This document shows, piece by piece, positions 1-9,178 of a stretch of 64,000 bases of DNA. The first letter of the stretch is position 1; each line of letters begins with the position of its first letter. Source of the DNA: Donghicola mangrovi (lineage in GTDB: Bacteria; Pseudomonadota; Alphaproteobacteria; Rhodobacterales; Rhodobacteraceae). The DNA lies in the NCBI RefSeq assembly GCF_013377535.1, contig NZ_JABCJE010000003.1, forward strand, positions 186,001 through 250,000. Reading direction: 5' to 3'. Position numbers and translations under genes: made by a program. Under the pieces are notes generated by a model, which searched no databases, was not told where the DNA came from, and worked only from the letters and a program-made list of their open reading frames with translations.

Positions 1-663
1 GTCCGCTGCCTTGGCGAGTTGGTGCGCGAACGCGGGCTCAAGATCATCGGTGTGCCCACGTCCTCGCGGACCGCGGAACTGGCCCGCAATGTCGGGATCA
101 AGGTCGTCTCGCTGGACGAGGCCAAGTGGCTGGACCTGACCATCGACGGCGCTGACGAATTCGACGGCGAGCTGAACCTGATCAAGGGCGGCGGCGGCGC
201 GCTGTTGCAGGAAAAAATCGTGGCAACGGCCAGCGACCAGATGGTCGTGATTGCCGACGCAGCCAAAGGGGTCGAAACTCTTGGTGCTTTCCCCTTGCCG
301 ATCGAGGTCATCCCCTTTGGCTGGCAAACCAGCAAGGCATTGGTCGAGGAAATGATTGCCAGCCTAGATGTAATGGGCACCCAAACGGCCCTGCGCATGA
401 ACGGCGACCGCCCCTACATCACGGACGAGGGGAACTATATCCTCGACCTGCATCTCAAGCGCATCGGCAACACCCGCCAATTGGCAATGGTGCTGAACCA
501 GGTGCCGGGGGTGGTTGAAAATGGGCTGTTCATAGATATCTGCGACCGGGTGGTTATTGGATACGGCGACGGTCGTGTCGAAACCCGCGACATTAACAAC
601 GGCACCGTCGAGGAGTCGCTGATCGAGTTTGTCGAACCCGACAATCTGTTCCGCGACATCTGA
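1..663 (+). CDS. rpiA: Ribose-5-phosphate isomerase A, 5'-truncated by window edge
   Basis: Interconverts ribose-5-phosphate and ribulose-5-phosphate in the non-oxidative pentose phosphate pathway, in the cytoplasm. The reading frame is open from base 1, so the true start and roughly the first 40 residues lie outside the window. The family signatures DGADE followed by a K-GGGGA loop are present about 55-70 residues into the visible part, and a C-terminal region GDGRVETRD is typical of RpiA. It is followed after 27 bases by gor, so the two may be co-transcribed. Family assignment is secure; only the N-terminus is unseen. Confidence 0.95.
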   Translation, partial: VRCLGELVRERGLKIIGVPTSSRTAELARNVGIKVVSLDEAKWLDLTIDGADEFDGELNLIKGGGGALLQEKIVATASDQMVVIADAAKGVETLGAFPLPIEVIPFGWQTSKALVEEMIASLDVMGTQTALRMNGDRPYITDEGNYILDLHLKRIGNTRQLAMVLNQVPGVVENGLFIDICDRVVIGYGDGRVETRDINNGTVEESLIEFVEPDNLFRDI

Positions 664-690
664 CTGGCGCCGCAACAAAGAGAGTAAGAG

Positions 691-2049
691 ATGGATTTCG
701 ACTACGATCTGTTCGTGATCGGCGGGGGGTCGGGCGGCGTGCGCGCTGCTCGTGTCGCGGCTGGCGAAGCAGGGGCCAAAGTTGGTCTGGCAGAGGGCGA
801 CCGTTACGGCGGAACCTGTGTGATCCGCGGCTGCGTTCCCAAGAAACTGATGGTTTTCGCCAGTGAATACAGCGGGATTGCCGCTGATGCGCAGGCCTAT
901 GGCTGGCAGGCCAGCATCACCGATTTCAGCTGGGACACCTTCAAGGGCAAGCTGAACGAGGAACTGGATCGCCTTGAGGGTGTGTACCGCCGCTTGCTGG
1001 CGGGCTCGGGCGTCGAGACATTCGATCAGCGCGCACGGATTGCCGATGCGCACACGGTTGAGCTGGCCGACGGCACCAAGAAAACCGCCAAAACCATTCT
1101 GATCGCGACCGGTGGCACGCCCGTGCGTCCCGACATTTCGGGCGCTGATCTGGGCATCGTGTCGGACGACATCTTCCACCTGCCCGAACTGCCCAAGAAA
1201 ATGCTGATCGTCGGCGGTGGTTACATTGCTTGCGAATTCGCCTGCATTATGAACGGCCTCGGCGTGGACGTGACCCTCTATTATCGCGGTGCGCAAATCC
1301 TGCGCGGCTTTGACGATGAGGCCCGCGGTCTGATCGCCGACGAGATGATCGCGGACGGCATCAAGCTGCACACTGGCACCAACGTGTTGGAGATGAAGGA
1401 AGAGGGCGGCAAGGTCTGGACCAAGGCCACCAACGGCTCGACCGACACCTTTGACGCGGTGATGTTCGCCACCGGCCGCAAGCCCGCGACCACCAACATG
1501 GGCCTCGAAGAGGTTGGTGTCGAACTGGGCCGCTCGGGTCAGGTGATTGTCGATGAATACAGCCAGACGGCGGTCCCCTCGATCTATGCGATCGGCGACG
1601 CGACCGACCGCGTGAACTTGACCCCCGTCGCCATCCGCGAGGGCATGGCCTTCGTGGAAACCGTCTTCAAGGGCAACAAGACCGCCGTCGATCACGAACT
1701 GATCCCCAGCGCCGTCTTTACCCAGCCGGAAATGGGCACCATCGGCCTGAGCGAAGAGCAAGCCGCGCAGCAGGAACCCATCGAGGTTTATGTGACCTCT
1801 TTCCGCCCGATGCAAAGTTCCTTTGCCGGTCGTCAGACCCGTGTACTGATGAAACTGGTTGTCAGTCAGGCCACCCGCAAGGTTCTGGGCTGTCATATCG
1901 TCGCGCCCGGCGCAGGCGAGATGATCCAGCTGGCCGGTATCGCCGTTAAAATGGGAGCAACCAAAGAGGACTTCGATCGCGTGTGCGCCGTACACCCGAC
2001 CATGTCCGAAGAGCTTGTGACCATGCGGAAACCGACGCGGACCGCTTGA
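691..2049 (+). CDS. gor: Glutathione-disulfide reductase (plant/cyanobacterial-like redox motif)
   Basis: An FAD-dependent pyridine nucleotide-disulfide oxidoreductase of 452 residues that reduces glutathione disulfide with NADPH in the cytoplasm. Visible are the N-terminal FAD-binding GGGSGG, the redox-active disulfide CVIRGC in GGT-CVIRGC-VPKK, a second Rossmann motif GGGYIACEF near residue 175, and the dimer-contributed active-site His-Glu region HPTMSEE near the C-terminus. The CVIRGC form and the LRGFD segment after the second Rossmann fold are typical of plant and cyanobacterial glutathione reductases, whereas E. coli Gor has CVNVGC. It follows rpiA by 27 bases and is followed by a hairpin before hflK. 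Confidence 0.93.
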   Translation: MDFDYDLFVIGGGSGGVRAARVAAGEAGAKVGLAEGDRYGGTCVIRGCVPKKLMVFASEYSGIAADAQAYGWQASITDFSWDTFKGKLNEELDRLEGVYRRLLAGSGVETFDQRARIADAHTVELADGTKKTAKTILIATGGTPVRPDISGADLGIVSDDIFHLPELPKKMLIVGGGYIACEFACIMNGLGVDVTLYYRGAQILRGFDDEARGLIADEMIADGIKLHTGTNVLEMKEEGGKVWTKATNGSTDTFDAVMFATGRKPATTNMGLEEVGVELGRSGQVIVDEYSQTAVPSIYAIGDATDRVNLTPVAIREGMAFVETVFKGNKTAVDHELIPSAVFTQPEMGTIGLSEEQAAQQEPIEVYVTSFRPMQSSFAGRQTRVLMKLVVSQATRKVLGCHIVAPGAGEMIQLAGIAVKMGATKEDFDRVCAVHPTMSEELVTMRKPTRTA

Positions 2050-2055
2050 ATTCTC

Positions 2056-2086
2056 AGGCTTTGCCCACACCTTAGGGGCAAAGCCT
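2056..2086 (+). terminator. Hairpin between gor and hflK
   Basis: An 11-bp perfect inverted repeat (2056-2066 with 2076-2086, arms AGGCTTTGCCC and GGGCAAAGCCT, 9-base loop) lies directly after the gor stop. It is followed by AACGAAAAA rather than a T-run, so it may be a weak terminator, an mRNA-stabilising end, or a processing site rather than a strong intrinsic terminator. Confidence 0.45.
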
Positions 2087-2114
2087 AACGAAAAATTGAA
2101 AGGGAAGAGGCTAT

Positions 2115-3272
2115 ATGGCTGGAAACGGGAGCGGCCCCTGGGGCGGCGGAGGCTCTGGTGGCGGTGGCAACCGCGGCTCGAATGGCGGTAACGGACAGCG
2201 TCCCCCCAAGGGCGACCAAATCCCCGAAATCGACGAGTTGGTGAAAAAGGGTCAAGAGCAGCTGCGTGTCCTGATGGGCGGTCGTGGTGGCAACGGCGGC
2301 AATGGTCCGGTCGGTGGTGGCACCGGCGGGGCAGGTGGCCCCCGTCTGACCCGTGGCACAATCGGCTTGGGTGTTCTGGCTGCGGCGGTCCTGTGGGGCA
2401 TGGCCAGCTTCTACACCGTGAAACCCGAAGAGCAGTCGGTCGAGCTGTTCCTTGGTGAATACTATCGCACCGGCAACCCCGGTCTGAACTTTGCGCCTTG
2501 GCCTGTGGTCAACGCAGAGGTCATCAACGTGACCTCCGAACGGACCGAGGACGTGGGCATGTCGCGCAGCGGCAATGGCAACGGCCTGATGCTGACCACC
2601 GACGCGAACATCGTGGACATTGATTTCCAAGTCGTCTGGAACATCAACGATCCCGCGAAGCTGTTGTTCAACATCCGCGATCCCCAGCTGACCGTTCAGG
2701 CCGTGTCGGAATCGGTGATGCGCGAGATTATCGCGGCCTCGAACCTGGCGCCCATTCTGAACCGTGACCGTGGTCTGATCGCCGACACCGCGATGCAGAA
2801 CATTCAGGCCACGCTGGACGAATACGACAGCGGCATCAGCATCGTGCGTGTGAACCTTGATCGCGCCGACCCGCCGAGCGAAGTGATCGACGCCTTCCGC
2901 GAAGTGCAGGCCGCCGAACAGCAGCGCGACCGTTTGCAGCGCGAGGCTGACGCCTATGCGAACCGCGTTCTGGCCGAAGCCCGTGGTAAAGCCGCCGAGA
3001 TCCTCGAAGAGGCCGAAGGTTACCGTGCCCGCGTTGTGAACGACGCTCTGGGTGAGGCATCTCGTTTCAGCGCCGTCCGTGAAGAATACGAAAAGGCCCC
3101 CGAGGTCACGCGCCGCCGTCTTTACATCGAAACGATGGAAAAGGTGCTGGGTAGCGTGAACAAGACCATCCTCGACCAGTCGCTGGTTGGCGGGGAGAAC
3201 GGCAACGGCATCGTGCCCTATCTGCCGCTGAATGAACTGAACCGGACCACCACCACGCAGGGAGGCAACTAA
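2115..3272 (+). CDS. hflK: FtsH protease regulator HflK
   Basis: Subunit of the HflKC complex, an SPFH/prohibitin-family membrane assembly that encloses and modulates the AAA protease FtsH. The 385-residue protein has a very glycine-rich N-terminal cytoplasmic segment (residues about 5-75, G/N/GG repeats), one transmembrane helix at about 78-98, then the SPFH domain and a charged, alanine-rich coiled coil after residue 255 (AEQQRDRLQREADAYANR region). The start has an upstream GGGAAGAGG ribosome-binding site. hflC begins one base after its stop, the usual hflK-hflC arrangement. Confidence 0.95.
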   Translation: MAGNGSGPWGGGGSGGGGNRGSNGGNGQRPPKGDQIPEIDELVKKGQEQLRVLMGGRGGNGGNGPVGGGTGGAGGPRLTRGTIGLGVLAAAVLWGMASFYTVKPEEQSVELFLGEYYRTGNPGLNFAPWPVVNAEVINVTSERTEDVGMSRSGNGNGLMLTTDANIVDIDFQVVWNINDPAKLLFNIRDPQLTVQAVSESVMREIIAASNLAPILNRDRGLIADTAMQNIQATLDEYDSGISIVRVNLDRADPPSEVIDAFREVQAAEQQRDRLQREADAYANRVLAEARGKAAEILEEAEGYRARVVNDALGEASRFSAVREEYEKAPEVTRRRLYIETMEKVLGSVNKTILDQSLVGGENGNGIVPYLPLNELNRTTTTQGGN

Positions 3273-3273
3273 G

Positions 3274-4161
3274 ATGCGTAAGACCGCAATCATTCTGCCC
3301 GCTCTTTTCGTTGGGGTAATCGTCGCGCTGTCCTCTCTCTACGTCGTGGACGAACGTGAAAAGGCGCTGGTTCTGCAGTTCGGCCAGATCAAGGCTGTCA
3401 AGGAAGAGCCGGGTCTGGCGTTCAAGATCCCGATCATCCAGGAAGTCGTGAAATACGACGACCGCATCCTGTCGCTGGACACCGATGTGATCGAGGTCAC
3501 CCCCTCGGATGACCGCCGACTCGTTGTGGATGCGTTCGCCCGTTACCGGATTTCGGACGTGGTCAAATTCCGTCAGGCCGTCGGTGTGGGCGGTGTTCGC
3601 GCCGCCGAGGACCGTCTGAGCTCGATCCTGAACGCCCAAATCCGCGAGGTTCTGGGTGCCGATCAGGTGACTTCGGACACCATCCTGTCGTCGGACCGTG
3701 GCTCCTTGATGCTGCGCATTCGTGACAACGCCCGTGTGTCGGCCCGTAGCTTGGGTCTTGATGTGGTGGACGTGCGTCTGAAGCAGACCAACCTGCCGGA
3801 CCAGAACCTTGACGCGACCTTTGCCCGTATGCGCGCCGAGCGCGAGCGAGAAGCCGCGGACGAGATCGCCCGTGGTAACGAGGCCGCGCAGCGTGTCCGC
3901 GCAACCGCCGACCGTACCGTCGTCGAGACCCTGTCCGAAGCCGAACGCGAGGCGCAGGTGACCCGAGGCGAAGCGGACGCCGAACGGAACCGCGTTTTCG
4001 CCGAAGCCTTTGGTGCTGATCCTGAATTCTTTGCCTTCTACCGGTCGCTTCAGGCCTATGAGACGGCTCTGAAAGGGGACAACAGCAGCATGGTCATGAC
4101 CCCGGACAGCCAGTTCTTTGACTATCTCAAGAGCGACGCACCCGAGGCCGGAGGCAACTGA
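3274..4161 (+). CDS. hflC: FtsH protease regulator HflC
   Basis: Partner of HflK in the membrane-anchored SPFH complex that controls FtsH proteolysis. The 295-residue protein has an N-terminal transmembrane anchor (residues about 5-24), a prohibitin domain beginning near VVDEREKALVLQFG, and a long charged helical segment around residues 185-235 (ARMRAEREREA, AEREAQVTRGEADAERNR). Its ribosome-binding site GGAGG lies within the last codons of hflK, suggesting translational coupling. The ATG of the DUF2065 gene overlaps its stop codon by one base. Confidence 0.95.
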   Translation: MRKTAIILPALFVGVIVALSSLYVVDEREKALVLQFGQIKAVKEEPGLAFKIPIIQEVVKYDDRILSLDTDVIEVTPSDDRRLVVDAFARYRISDVVKFRQAVGVGGVRAAEDRLSSILNAQIREVLGADQVTSDTILSSDRGSLMLRIRDNARVSARSLGLDVVDVRLKQTNLPDQNLDATFARMRAEREREAADEIARGNEAAQRVRATADRTVVETLSEAEREAQVTRGEADAERNRVFAEAFGADPEFFAFYRSLQAYETALKGDNSSMVMTPDSQFFDYLKSDAPEAGGN

Positions 4162-4358
4162 TGCAAACCGCAATTCTGGCCCTTGGGCTGGTCTTGATTG
4201 TCGAGGGGCTGGCCTATGCGCTGGCCCCTTCGCTTATCGAAAAAATGCTCGAGGCGATGCGGCAGCTTTCGCTCGAGGATCGGCGCACGATGGGATTGGT
4301 CGCCCTGACCATTGGTGTGACCCTGCTCTGGATCGTGGCCGACGCCTTGCCGCACTGA
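4161..4358 (+). CDS. DUF2065 small inner-membrane protein
   Basis: A 65-residue protein with two hydrophobic segments (about residues 3-22 and 43-62) separated by a short amphipathic stretch containing LIEKMLEAM and LSLEDRR. This length and layout match the DUF2065/YjeT family, which is often found next to hflKC. Its function is unknown. The ATG overlaps the hflC TGA by one base, so it is the third gene of an hflK-hflC-DUF2065 operon. Membrane location is inferred from hydropathy; involvement with FtsH control is suggested only by the neighbourhood. Confidence 0.85.
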   Translation: MQTAILALGLVLIVEGLAYALAPSLIEKMLEAMRQLSLEDRRTMGLVALTIGVTLLWIVADALPH

Positions 4359-4471
4359 AGTTTCAACGCATCACATGGTCTTGAGATAATCTTACCGGTG
4401 TTTGTGTTGCACGGATGAACTCCTAGGTGTTGAACAATGCACACGGCTTGTGTTCCAGAAGGAGACCCCAA

Positions 4472-5938
4472 TTGAATTCCCAGACTAAGACGAATGCGTA
4501 CATGACCCGAGGAGCGGTGCGCATGGCTGTTATGGCGGGGCTGGTCGCAATGATGACGATGGCACAGGGTCTGACGACCACTGTCAAGGCGGCACCCGAC
4601 AGCTTTGCCGATCTGGCCGAAAAGGTCAGCCCTGCGGTGGTGAACATCACCACCTCCACCATGGTCGAGACCAACACAGGCCCCGGTCCCCAGGTCCCCG
4701 AAGGGTCCCCGTTCGAGGATTTCTTCCGCCAATTTCAGAACCCCGATGCCCCGCAGCAGCCCCACCGTAGCTCTGCCTTGGGTTCGGGCTTTGTGATCTC
4801 CGAAGACGGTTTCGTGGTGACCAACAACCACGTGATCGAGAACGCGGACGAGATCATGATCGAATTCACCAGCGGCCAGAACCTGCCCGCTAAGGTGATC
4901 GGCACCGACCCCAAGACCGACATCGCGGTCCTGAAGGTCGAAGCTGAAAAACCGCTGCCCTATGTGCCCTTCGGCAACAGCGACACTGCCCGCGTGGGCG
5001 ACTGGGTGCTGGCCGTTGGTAACCCGCTGGGTCAGGGTTTCTCGGTGTCGGCCGGTATCGTATCGGCGCGTAACCGCGAACTTTCTGGCAGCTATGACGA
5101 TTACATCCAGACCGACGCCGCCATCAACCGTGGCAACTCGGGCGGCCCGCTGTTCAACATGAACGGCGAAGTGGTTGGCGTGAACACCGCCATCCTGTCG
5201 CCGAACGGTGGCTCGATCGGGATCGGTTTCTCGATGGCGTCGAACGTCGTGTCCAAGGTCGTGTCGCAGCTGCAGGAATTCGGTGAAACCCGTCGCGGCT
5301 GGCTGGGTGTCCGCATTCAGGACGTGACCCCCGATGTGGCCGAAGCCATGGGTCTGGAAAGCGCCAAGGGCGCTCTGGTCACCGATGTCCCCCCGGGCCC
5401 CGGTCTGGACGCTGGCATCCAAGCGGGCGACGTGATCACCAGCTTTGACGGCGTGAACGTCGAGGATACCCGTGGTCTGGTCCGTCAGGTCGGCGACACT
5501 GCCGATGGCAAATCGGTCCGCGTCGTTGTGGTCCGTGAAGGCAAGAGCCAGACCATTCTGGTCACTCTGGGTCGCCGCGAAACCGCCGAAGGCACCGAGG
5601 ACACCACCGCACCTGCCGCACAGGCAGAGCCCTCGAAGGCCGAAGTTCTGGGCATGAGCCTGTCGGAACTGAACGACACCGTGCGCACCGAACTGCAGCT
5701 GCCCCCCGCCAGCAAAGGTCTGGTCATCACCGAAGTGGCCGAGGACAGCGAAGCCTTCGACAAAGGTCTGCGCGCCGGTGACGTGATCTCCGAAGTGGGC
5801 CAGCAGCCCATCGAAGTGATCGGCGACCTGCAAGCCCGCATCGACGAGGCCCGCGAAGGCGGCCGAAAATCGGTGCTGCTGCTGATCCGCCGCATGGGCG
5901 AGCCCCGCTTTGTGGCTCTGACTGTGGACGCTGAATAA
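4472..5938 (+). CDS. degP: Do-family (DegP/DegQ/MucD-like) periplasmic serine protease
   Basis: A periplasmic envelope-stress protease and chaperone of 488 residues. I chose the TTG at 4472 because AAGGAG lies 7 bases upstream; an in-frame GTG at 4427 has no such site. The N-terminus carries a signal peptide (hydrophobic core about residues 18-34, cleavage near KA-APDSF). The chymotrypsin-like domain shows the triad His120 (NNHVIE), Asp150 (KTDIAVLKV) and Ser223 (GNSGGPL), followed by two PDZ domains around 270-370 and 400-485. Whether it is the DegP, DegQ or MucD orthologue cannot be decided from sequence alone. It follows the hflKC operon, which also serves membrane quality control. Confidence 0.92.
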   Translation: MNSQTKTNAYMTRGAVRMAVMAGLVAMMTMAQGLTTTVKAAPDSFADLAEKVSPAVVNITTSTMVETNTGPGPQVPEGSPFEDFFRQFQNPDAPQQPHRSSALGSGFVISEDGFVVTNNHVIENADEIMIEFTSGQNLPAKVIGTDPKTDIAVLKVEAEKPLPYVPFGNSDTARVGDWVLAVGNPLGQGFSVSAGIVSARNRELSGSYDDYIQTDAAINRGNSGGPLFNMNGEVVGVNTAILSPNGGSIGIGFSMASNVVSKVVSQLQEFGETRRGWLGVRIQDVTPDVAEAMGLESAKGALVTDVPPGPGLDAGIQAGDVITSFDGVNVEDTRGLVRQVGDTADGKSVRVVVVREGKSQTILVTLGRRETAEGTEDTTAPAAQAEPSKAEVLGMSLSELNDTVRTELQLPPASKGLVITEVAEDSEAFDKGLRAGDVISEVGQQPIEVIGDLQARIDEAREGGRKSVLLLIRRMGEPRFVALTVDAE

Positions 5939-5968
5939 GGGGTAGGGTGCTCCACCACCCAACCGAAC

Positions 5969-6008
5969 ATCGGGCGCGGCCTTCGCAGGTCAGCGCCCGA
6001 TCTGTTTT
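5969..6008 (+). terminator. Terminator after the Do protease
   Basis: A 9-bp inverted repeat ATCGGGCGC (5969-5977) with GCGCCCGAT (5993-6001), 15-base loop, followed by CTGTTTT. It lies between the plus-strand protease and the convergent lipoprotein gene and fits an intrinsic terminator for the protease. Confidence 0.6.
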
Positions 6009-6014
6009 CCGGGG

Positions 6015-6566
6015 TCAGCTTTGCGGCGCCATCCCGAATTCCTCGCGGCCATAGGCGACAAGGCCCAGTTGCCGCGCGGCTTTCATGCTCAGGACATCAC
6101 TGTCGAGCCCGAAGTCATGCTGGAACGCCTGAATGGCCCGCCGAGTGCGCACGTCCAGAACCCCGTCCGCCGTGCCCCGCAGATACCCGCGCAGCTCCAG
6201 CGCCCGCTGGAGCGAGGCGATGAAATCGGGGGTCAGGTCGCTCTCGCAGGGGGTTTCGAACCACTGCTCGCCACGATCCTGAACCATGTTCTGGCGGGTG
6301 ACGGTGTTATAGGCCGCAGGCTGCACGGTGCCGTCATCCAGCGTGGTCTCGGGGGTGACAAGCACATGTTCGGTGACGGTTTCGATGATCGCGGGGGTAA
6401 ACTCGACCCCCCAACAGGTGCCGGGCGCCGCGTCCGCAGGCCCATAGGAATGATAGCCAATGTCCGACGGCTCTGACAGATAGGCCGTGGTCACGACCCC
6501 GCCGCCACAGCCCTGCAACAGCAACGCCAGCCCCATTCCCGGTAAACCTGCTCCGAACCTTGACAC
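6015..6566 (-). CDS. Peptidoglycan-binding lipoprotein
   Basis: A 183-residue predicted lipoprotein. The chosen start is the GTG at 6564-6566 because a GAGGAAGA site precedes it and because it gives an n-region before the short hydrophobic stretch MGLALLLQGC, which ends in a lipobox-like LQGC (lipidated Cys20). The C-terminal third (about residues 110-175) resembles a PG_binding_1 repeat: LQRALELRGYLRG-TADGVLDVRTRRAIQAFQHDFGL. The middle region with a WFETPC segment is recognisable in Rhodobacterales proteins but has no known function. It probably anchors to the outer membrane and contacts the cell wall. It is convergent with the protease and divergent from the ferredoxin gene. Confidence 0.75.
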   Translation of the reverse strand: MSRFGAGLPGMGLALLLQGCGGGVVTTAYLSEPSDIGYHSYGPADAAPGTCWGVEFTPAIIETVTEHVLVTPETTLDDGTVQPAAYNTVTRQNMVQDRGEQWFETPCESDLTPDFIASLQRALELRGYLRGTADGVLDVRTRRAIQAFQHDFGLDSDVLSMKAARQLGLVAYGREEFGMAPQS

Positions 6567-6692
6567 CACTCTTCCTCGATCATGCGTTAGCCGCTTTTGC
6601 GCTGACACTAGCCCGAAATGCAACGGTGGCCTAGTCCCACAGTGCAGCGGCCATTTTCCCACTGGCGAGATGCGGCCTGATTGACTAGGTAA

Positions 6693-7045
<353 letters not shown>

Positions 7046-7046
<1 letters not shown>

Positions 7047-7768
7047 TGCTGCGGGCGGCGGCGCTGGGTCTGGCATTTCTGGCCACTCCGGCGCTGGCCG
7101 AAACGATCACGTGGGCGGGCTATGACGGCCCGACCACCCGCTACCCCCACGGCGTTCTGGGGGACACCACCGAACACACCATCCTGCGGATCAAAACCGA
7201 TCAGGGCAGGGCGCTGGCCATCGAATGGCCCACGGACATCGTGTTCGAGGACACCGACCCCCTCCTTGTCGATCTGGATGCCGATGGCACTGCCGAAGTG
7301 CTGACCGTCGAAAGCCACCAGTCCTACGGCTCGCGCCTTTCGATCTATCGGCTCTATGACGGGACGCTGTCCTTGGCTGCTGCGACCGCATTCATCGGTC
7401 AGCCCTACCGTTGGATGGCCAAGATTGGCGCGGCGGATTTCACCGGTGACGGTCACAAGGAAATCGCCCTGATCGACCGTCCCCACTTGGCCCGCACCCT
7501 GCGCCTTTACCGGTACGAGGCGGTCGGCGACACCGCCACCCTGACCCAGATCGCCGAGGCTCCGAACCTCAGCAATCACCAGATCGGCTGGCCCTATATC
7601 GCCAGTGGCATCCGCACCTGCGGACCGCAGCCTGAAATCATCACAGGCAACTCCGACTGGTCGCAGATCATGGCGACCACCTTTGAGAACGGCCAGCTCA
7701 CCTCGCGCCCCATCGCCGCCTACCAAGGCCCCGAAAGCATTCAGGGCGCGCTTAAGTGCACGCCCTGA
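7046..7768 (+). CDS. Exported FG-GAP/VCBS-like repeat protein, function unknown
   Basis: A 240-residue secreted or periplasmic protein with a clear signal peptide (MLRAAALGLAFLATPALA, cleavage after ALA). The mature part contains D-x-D-x-DG-type segments, LLVDLDADGTAEVL (about residue 72) and GAADFTGDGHKEIAL (about residue 130), which resemble calcium-binding FG-GAP/VCBS blades and suggest a small beta-propeller-like fold. No enzymatic motif is visible. Its ATG overlaps the ferredoxin stop by one base, so the pair is translationally coupled. The stop codon lies inside a hairpin that leads into a dispersed intergenic element. Confidence 0.7.
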
Positions 7769-7836
7769 TCTTCATCTTGGTAAAAATACTCCGGGGGAGG
7801 CCGCGTCAGCGGACGGAGGCAGAGCCCCCAACCCCC
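7741..7836 (+). repeat. Hairpin plus AAAATAC element, extended copy (A)
   Basis: An 8-bp stem (TCAGGGCG 7741-7748 with CGCCCTGA 7761-7768) contains the upstream gene's stop codon. It is followed by pyrimidine-rich TCTTCATCTTGG, then TAAAAATACTCCGGGGGAGG and a GC-rich tail with a small CCGC-GTCA-GCGG hairpin and a GAGCCCCC end. The tail closely resembles that of copy B at 12277-12350. It occupies the gap between this gene and convergent purD. Confidence 0.65.
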
Positions 7837-7837
7837 C

Positions 7838-9106
7838 TCAACGCTGCAGCTGACGCCAGCCGATATCGCGGCGGCAGAAGCCTTCGGGCCACTCCACGCG
7901 GTCAACCATGCCATACGCGCGATCACGGGCCTCTTGCAGGGTCGCGCCGCGGGCAGTGACGTTCAGCACACGGCCACCGGTCGCCAGCACCTTGCCACCT
8001 TCGGCCTTGGTGCCCGCGTGGAAGACAACGTTCATGCTGTCGTTCTCGATCGCGTCCAGACCTTTGATCTCGGTGCCTTTGACGTAGCTGCCGGGATAGC
8101 CCTCGGCGGCCATGACGACGGTCATCGCGTGGTCATCGGCCCAGTTCACGGTCATCTCGGACAGACGACCCTCGGCACACGCCTGTATCAGGTCCAGCGC
8201 CTGAGCGCCAAGACGCATCATCAGCACCTGACACTCGGGATCACCGAAGCGCACGTTGTATTCCACCAGACGGGGCTGGCCGTTTTCGATCATCAGACCG
8301 ACATACAGAACGCCCGAATAGGGAGTGCCGCGGCGGGCCATCTCGGCCATTGTCGGGCGTACGATCTCTTCCAGTGCCTTTTCGGTCACCGAGGCGTCCA
8401 TGATCGGTGCGGGCGAATAGGCGCCCATGCCGCCGGTGTTGGGGCCGGTGTCGCCTTCGCCGACGCGCTTGTGGTCTTGGGCGGTGCCAACGGGCAGCAC
8501 GTCATTGCCATCGACCAGCACGAAGAAGCTCGCTTCCTCGCCGGTCATGAACTCTTCGATTACGACCTCTGCGCCAGCCGCACCAAAGGCGCCGCCGAAC
8601 ATGTCGTCGATCGCGTCCAGCGCTTCTTGCTCTTCCATCGCGACGATCACGCCTTTGCCAGCGGCCAGACCGTCGGCCTTGACCACGATGGGTGCGCCTT
8701 GTTCGCGGATGTAGGCTTTGGCGGGCTCGGCCTCGGTGAAACGGGCATAGGCGGCCGTGGGCGCGTTCACCGCGTCACAGATTTCCTTGGTAAAGCTTTT
8801 CGAGGCTTCCAGACGTGCCGCCGCCGCATTGGGGCCGAACACGGGGATTTGCGCCTCGCGCAGACGGTCTGCGACGCCAGCGGCCAAGGGCGCTTCGGGG
8901 CCGATGATGACCAGATCAATCGCTTCGGCCTCGGCAAATTGCAGAACCGCCGCAGGGTCTTCGGCATTCAGCGAGGCGCAGGTGGCGATCTGTGCGATGC
9001 CCGCGTTGCCGGGGGCGACGATCAGTTTATCGCACTTGGGGTTCTGCGACACGGCCCACGCCAGCGCATGTTCGCGGCCACCGCCGCCAAGGATCAGGAT
9101 GTTCAT
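7838..9106 (-). CDS. purD: Phosphoribosylamine--glycine ligase (GARS)
   Basis: An ATP-grasp enzyme of 422 residues that joins 5-phosphoribosylamine and glycine in the second step of de novo purine synthesis. The N-terminus MNILILGGGGREHALAW is the characteristic PurD start, and GPNTGGMGAYSP near residue 220 is the family signature in the ATP-grasp domain. The ATG at 9104-9106 is preceded by GGGAGAAG. It is divergent from xseA with a 72-base gap that must contain both promoters, and convergent with the exported FG-GAP protein. Length is normal for the family. Confidence 0.96.
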   Translation of the reverse strand: MNILILGGGGREHALAWAVSQNPKCDKLIVAPGNAGIAQIATCASLNAEDPAAVLQFAEAEAIDLVIIGPEAPLAAGVADRLREAQIPVFGPNAAAARLEASKSFTKEICDAVNAPTAAYARFTEAEPAKAYIREQGAPIVVKADGLAAGKGVIVAMEEQEALDAIDDMFGGAFGAAGAEVVIEEFMTGEEASFFVLVDGNDVLPVGTAQDHKRVGEGDTGPNTGGMGAYSPAPIMDASVTEKALEEIVRPTMAEMARRGTPYSGVLYVGLMIENGQPRLVEYNVRFGDPECQVLMMRLGAQALDLIQACAEGRLSEMTVNWADDHAMTVVMAAEGYPGSYVKGTEIKGLDAIENDSMNVVFHAGTKAEGGKVLATGGRVLNVTARGATLQEARDRAYGMVDRVEWPEGFCRRDIGWRQLQR

Positions 9107-9178
9107 GGGCTTCTCCCGCTTGGGTTTTCGTTGCGGGCGTTCTAGTTTGGGATCAACCAAAGAACAAGCGAGGCAAGC

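Noticed and set aside
364-2361. A 665-codon open frame on the minus strand opposite rpiA, gor and hflK
   Set aside because: It is the antisense shadow of clearly coding genes in a GC-rich genome; its residues are His/Gly/Arg-biased with no family resemblance.
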